DNA of 64,000 nt from Fodinicola acaciae (lineage in GTDB: Bacteria; Actinomycetota; Actinomycetes; Mycobacteriales; HKI-0501): assembly GCF_010993745.1 (NCBI RefSeq), contig NZ_WOTN01000004.1, forward strand, positions 930,001 through 994,000, given 5' to 3'. Each line of letters begins with the position of its first letter. Positions within the stretch are counted from its first letter, which is position 1. The notes under the pieces are model-generated. The model searched no databases and was not told the DNA's origin. It saw only the letters and a program-made list of their open reading frames with translations. The translations under genes and the position numbers were made by a program. Positions 62,601 to 64,000 of this stretch are shown piece by piece.

Positions 62601-63232
62601 GCATGTACACTTACCAGCCCTTTGGCGCCACAACAGTTACGGGCCGCGACGGCGGAAACCCCACGCGCTACGCCGGGCGTGATGACGACGGAAATGGTCT
62701 CTATTACTACCGATCCCGGTATTACTCCACCACCAACCAACGATTCCTCAGCCAAGACCCGATCGGCTTCGCATCAGGCGACACCAACCTCTACGCCTAT
62801 GTCGGAAACCGGCCAACCGGCTATCTCGACCCGCTAGGCACAGACCCACAACCAAACGAATCGGAGCAAGCCAGCAGCAACCGACAAACCTTCACCTTCG
62901 ACAGAGAGACATGGATGGAGCTTCAAGACCGCACCGGTGGAAGCCCACCCGAAAACGCCACGGAACCACCGCTAGCCACCAACCGCTGGCGAGACCTCAA
63001 TCTAATCCGAACCTGTGACTGCATCAGCGGGAGCCTGGCGCCGGTAAGAGGCACCACAGCGGGGATCTCGCCGAGCGAAGAATTTATGGTCGAAAAACAT
63101 CTCTCCTGCAAGTACCCGCAGCAACTCGGCTTCCGGGAATCGGCAAGAGGAGTCAGGGGTGCTGAGGCACTCATGGTACTTATCAAACTCATTGACGCCT
63201 ACCACACATTTAGAAAGCCATTCGACAAATGA
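56618..63232 (+). CDS. Very large secreted RHS/YD-repeat protein, polymorphic-toxin-like
   Basis: The 2204-residue protein starts at TTG 56618 behind GCGAGG and has a signal anchor (AGAVVLVLVAASLVAVA). Two YD repeats (YAYDAAGRL, YGYDAAGNM at 54-90) are followed by two IPT/TIG domains (about 100-178 and 184-264). Several tandem prepeptidase-like beta modules (about 270-840) and a carboxypeptidase-regulatory-like domain (about 887-935) come next. DUF6531-type text (DPVDLATGLMIG, near 1140) opens an RHS shell (about 1200-2030). The core motif RFLSQDPIGFASGDTNLYAY and YLDPLG ends near 2074. The last 130 residues are a unique, more AT-rich tail, as expected for a cargo toxin. Confidence 0.85.
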   Translation: MSHHISKRLWMLAGAVVLVLVAASLVAVAMGHQSAGPGLLPGGSPGGSVPRVSYAYDAAGRLAGVSRGTRAGGAAVSARYGYDAAGNMTGVERSASYAPSVMGVTPTRASTGSPVTISGTGFIALPAANTVTFNGVRATVTAATASTLSVVVPQGATTGAVDVSTSTGRGVSNQPFVVLRPTPRLAVTSVNPVTGHAGSTITITGSGFEATPTGNAVAFGLTRARVIAASPSRLTAVVPDAAGSGPITVATTSGASVTSAADFVAVPRGYDMATVQVGPRLVADSTPGRIDLDAGKVGFFRFYGMKGQRLSLGFTGSTFKGDFRVAPFTPYGAPFARAEYDAPRSGKDLDGSYELPPLPTTGIYQIAVDAIDRGAGSAQAWLSARKTGAVGANGARRPVRFDRPGQQTELTLWASAGQHVGLGFTPLGARKLAGIGLAVRDPDGAPVPWDLQANTVAGTKGLDGSGGFTFTASRTGPYKVVVNSSDGNLGQMAVIASVARDVGSIDLRRGKSFSISRPGQGVILTYDGMVGQRLSLDFPNWRFAHDSYVTVLAPNRRPLWSDEAVGNHVDIPMLPATGRYKVLVNPWSSTGSAIALLSPRREAGTVSATGPAATVALSRPQQPVGLGFSASRGKGLAFAVSNWTLPARAKIRALLISPEGSVEESLDDVGSHSLFWYTPTATGRHELVLMAQDASSVGSVAITLSNGREGGTLPIGSTRVMSVARPGQQTRFTFAGTVGQRLTLGVASSTVAADARVIWETGSPDRALVVDASVPESGLTIGPLPGSGTYEVNVYPLGGPGVAAVTLSSARMASARPALYQQRSGNDQPISHTPHRILPPSKPSRPGAGNAWTPDNRNLAGADWNTHLPATGDAGPVPLRATSGATALSGIVKTLDGAPLPAVSVSAGATRTTTDIQGRFLLGLPAGHHVLRVDGAAANGPGRRFGLFDIGVDVAAGRTTVLPYPIWMSTLDVEHVVRFAAPATREVVITTPAIPGLEVHLPKGAVVRDTAGKPVTSLGITAIPIDRPPFPLPNSRVPVYFTVQPGSAYVFPTGARVIYPNYTHARCGAVMDFWHYDPAGRGWFVYGHGKVTSDGRQVVPDKGTEVYQFTGAMLIQPAGAAPPPTGPPPGGDATGADPVDLATGLMIGSQTDLRLDDTVPISVSRTYQQSDTSQRPFGTGYNLDYNMYLYSSKQWLDGQLILPNGSRITYHRTTTGGTADAGYRNAVFAADPTPTPFAGSVLAWNGDGWDVRLRNGTTYVFGEEAPLQAVRDRYGNTVTITRAPASPDPDGVTRAKGPITQVTSPHGRWIRFSYDISERITRAEDNLGRAIAYVYDGTGHLSTVTDPTGAVTTYTYNKNGKLATIKDPRGAIALSNVYDTAGRVAQQTLADGSTYRIGYSTGAWGAVTATTLTDPRGIRRRVTFNGDGYSTSDTRAYGTDLAQTTAIVRDRKTNQPVAITDALGRTTQLSYDPFGHVIARTDMAGTDQERTERHTYHGPYDQLSQQTDALGRTTTYRYRGAALSAITDPLGRTTRLAVGRDGQPTSITDNLGDTITYGYLLGDQATITDPLGHTSRQVVDGAGRAVVAINPIGATTSNTYDQDDRTISTTDPLGQITRYTYDTNGNLTQVTDPRGNSTTNTYDSRNRLIRSTDPLRRSWSYGYDRNGNRTAVTDARGRPTRYGYDALDRMTSARYDTTHGTPESSISYAYDTGNRITAINDSTGPSLTYTYDAFDDIARASTGGSAFTYSYDNAGRRTAMSVGRGPSVSYSYDAADQLTDLTRDGDTVAIRYDGAGRRSAVSLPNGITQNYRYDTSSRLTSIAYQRDQVRFGDLRYSYDAAGQLTSIEGRLANVSIPTTQAPATYDAANQLTAHGTTHLTYDANGNVTFDGRTKYNWNGRNQLAATASGAMATRYTYDALGRRTSKTIGTSKTGYLHDGLNVAQELTGATPSAVLLTGGVDEVFARTNGDGTQSLLTDGLNNTIGVADASGTVSGMYTYQPFGATTVTGRDGGNPTRYAGRDDDGNGLYYYRSRYYSTTNQRFLSQDPIGFASGDTNLYAYVGNRPTGYLDPLGTDPQPNESEQASSNRQTFTFDRETWMELQDRTGGSPPENATEPPLATNRWRDLNLIRTCDCISGSLAPVRGTTAGISPSEEFMVEKHLSCKYPQQLGFRESARGVRGAEALMVLIKLIDAYHTFRKPFDK

Positions 63233-63279
63233 CCGCGCGGCAACTTATGTGCCTGCACAGCGAGCTGAGAGGACAGTGA

Positions 63280-64000
63280 ATGCACAGGCGAACAGCTCTG
63301 CGGTGCGGGCTGGTCACCGCAGCGACGGCAACGCTCACTACTGGATCGGCGAAGATGGCAATCCGGGACGCGGCCAGAAAGATGCCGAATCACCAACCTG
63401 GCATCACCTCCGTACCGCCGCGAACGGCTCTCTTCATTGGAGCCGATATCACGCCGGGCGCATTGGAGCATGTCTTCCGTGCGGCCAACCTCGCGACGCC
63501 AGACGCTGAGGTCACCATCGCGGTCGGCGCATCACTTTTCGACCGTCGCTTCGGCCTAGCGAAGCAACGTCCACGCCAACTCACGACAATGCCCAGCTTC
63601 CCCAACGACCTACTCGATCCAGCACAGTGCCACGGCGACCTTCTCCTACAGATCTGTGCGGACAATCCACACGCTGCGGAAGCCACCTGGTGCCAGATCA
63701 GTGCCGCGGCCAAGAGTCGGCTACGAGAGCGATGGCGCATCGACGGCTTCCGCGACCAGAACACCATCGGGACAACAGGACAGTGCAAGACCCGAGACTT
63801 GTTCGGCTTCCGCGAGGGCGCCGGCAACCCGGACACAAACAACCCCGGCGTCATGAACCAATTCGTCTGGACAGCCAATGATGGCAGCGAACCCGACTGG
63901 GCGGCTGGCGGCTCGTACCAGGTAATACGGCGGATCCAATTCGCCCCCACACTGTGGGCGTCCGAGCCACTCGAGCGCCAGGAGGCGATCATCGGGCGCC
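63280..64000 (+). CDS. DyP-type peroxidase, EfeB-like (5' part; runs off the window)
   Basis: ATG 63280 follows AGAGGA by six bases and the frame stays open to the window end (240 codons). The start MHRRTALRCG is Tat-like. The body shows EfeB/DyP features: ITSVPPRTALFIGADITPGA, FDRRFGLAKQRPRQL, GDLLLQICADNP, WCQISAAAKSRLRERWRIDG and the haem-pocket segment FGFREGAGNPDTNNPG. The canonical GxxDG acid is Glu here (GFREG). EfeB-type enzymes act on haem or dyes with peroxide after export. It lies 47 bases after the RHS gene. Confidence 0.8.
   Translation, partial: MHRRTALRCGLVTAATATLTTGSAKMAIRDAARKMPNHQPGITSVPPRTALFIGADITPGALEHVFRAANLATPDAEVTIAVGASLFDRRFGLAKQRPRQLTTMPSFPNDLLDPAQCHGDLLLQICADNPHAAEATWCQISAAAKSRLRERWRIDGFRDQNTIGTTGQCKTRDLFGFREGAGNPDTNNPGVMNQFVWTANDGSEPDWAAGGSYQVIRRIQFAPTLWASEPLERQEAIIGR

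Overview
The window is high-GC DNA from an actinomycete (Actinomycetota). The evidence is strong GC bias at third codon positions, frequent GTG starts, several leaderless promoters, and typical families: DUF427, DUF1684, a GlxA-type regulator, an L,D-transpeptidase, a SigG-like ECF sigma factor and a Cys-rich sulfur-type leader peptide. The abundance of CGTACG words is a genus-level style I cannot assign with certainty. I saw no rRNA, tRNA or CRISPR array.

Positions 1 to about 33.3 kb read as ordinary chromosome with dense, short operons. A sugar operon tail (ABC ATPase end, epimerase, P-loop kinase) is followed by a mix of metabolism and regulation: CPBP protease, GlxA-type regulator, quinone oxidoreductase, AlkZ-like protein, DUF427, DUF1684, amidohydrolase, methyltransferase, TetR, a MerR-PP2C fusion with an MFS pump, a coiled-coil protein, HD hydrolase and MmcQ. 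Next come cell-envelope genes (L,D-transpeptidase; a secreted protein behind a leaderless Cys-rich leader peptide), SDR, MFS, transketolase plus Fpg-type glycosylase, epoxide-hydrolase-like protein and aconitase. The stretch closes with a decayed ctaD, cupin/TetR, a probably Zur-controlled CobW-aquaporin pair, an ECF sigma factor and a DHFR-like protein.

Positions about 33.3 to 50.3 kb are an accessory mosaic. It starts with an IS1380-family element interrupting a DUF5808 gene. It then carries a DUF6932 nucleotidyltransferase-like gene with a partner, fragments of several chromosomal genes (Bcr/CflA pump, AlkZ-like protein, DppD-type ATPase, XerD-like integrase), and an alpha/beta hydrolase-cupin-TetR group. 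A Gabija-like OLD nuclease plus UvrD helicase pair, a frameshifted unknown gene, an aminoglycoside-phosphotransferase-fold gene enclosed by about 50 bp terminal inverted repeats, and a group II intron domain V remnant follow. A direct repeat of about 90 bp (37.34 and 48.15 kb) brackets most of this. Coding density and codon bias drop here, as expected for a defence and integration hot spot.

Positions 50.5 to 64 kb hold a cell-surface and signalling group. A Ser/Thr kinase with an extracellular FG-GAP/VCBS-like repeat sensor is divergent from an FHA-winged-helix protein. Small unknown proteins, a membrane protein, a 2204-residue RHS/YD-repeat polymorphic-toxin-like protein with TIG and prepeptidase-like modules, and the start of a Tat-type DyP peroxidase (EfeB-like) follow.
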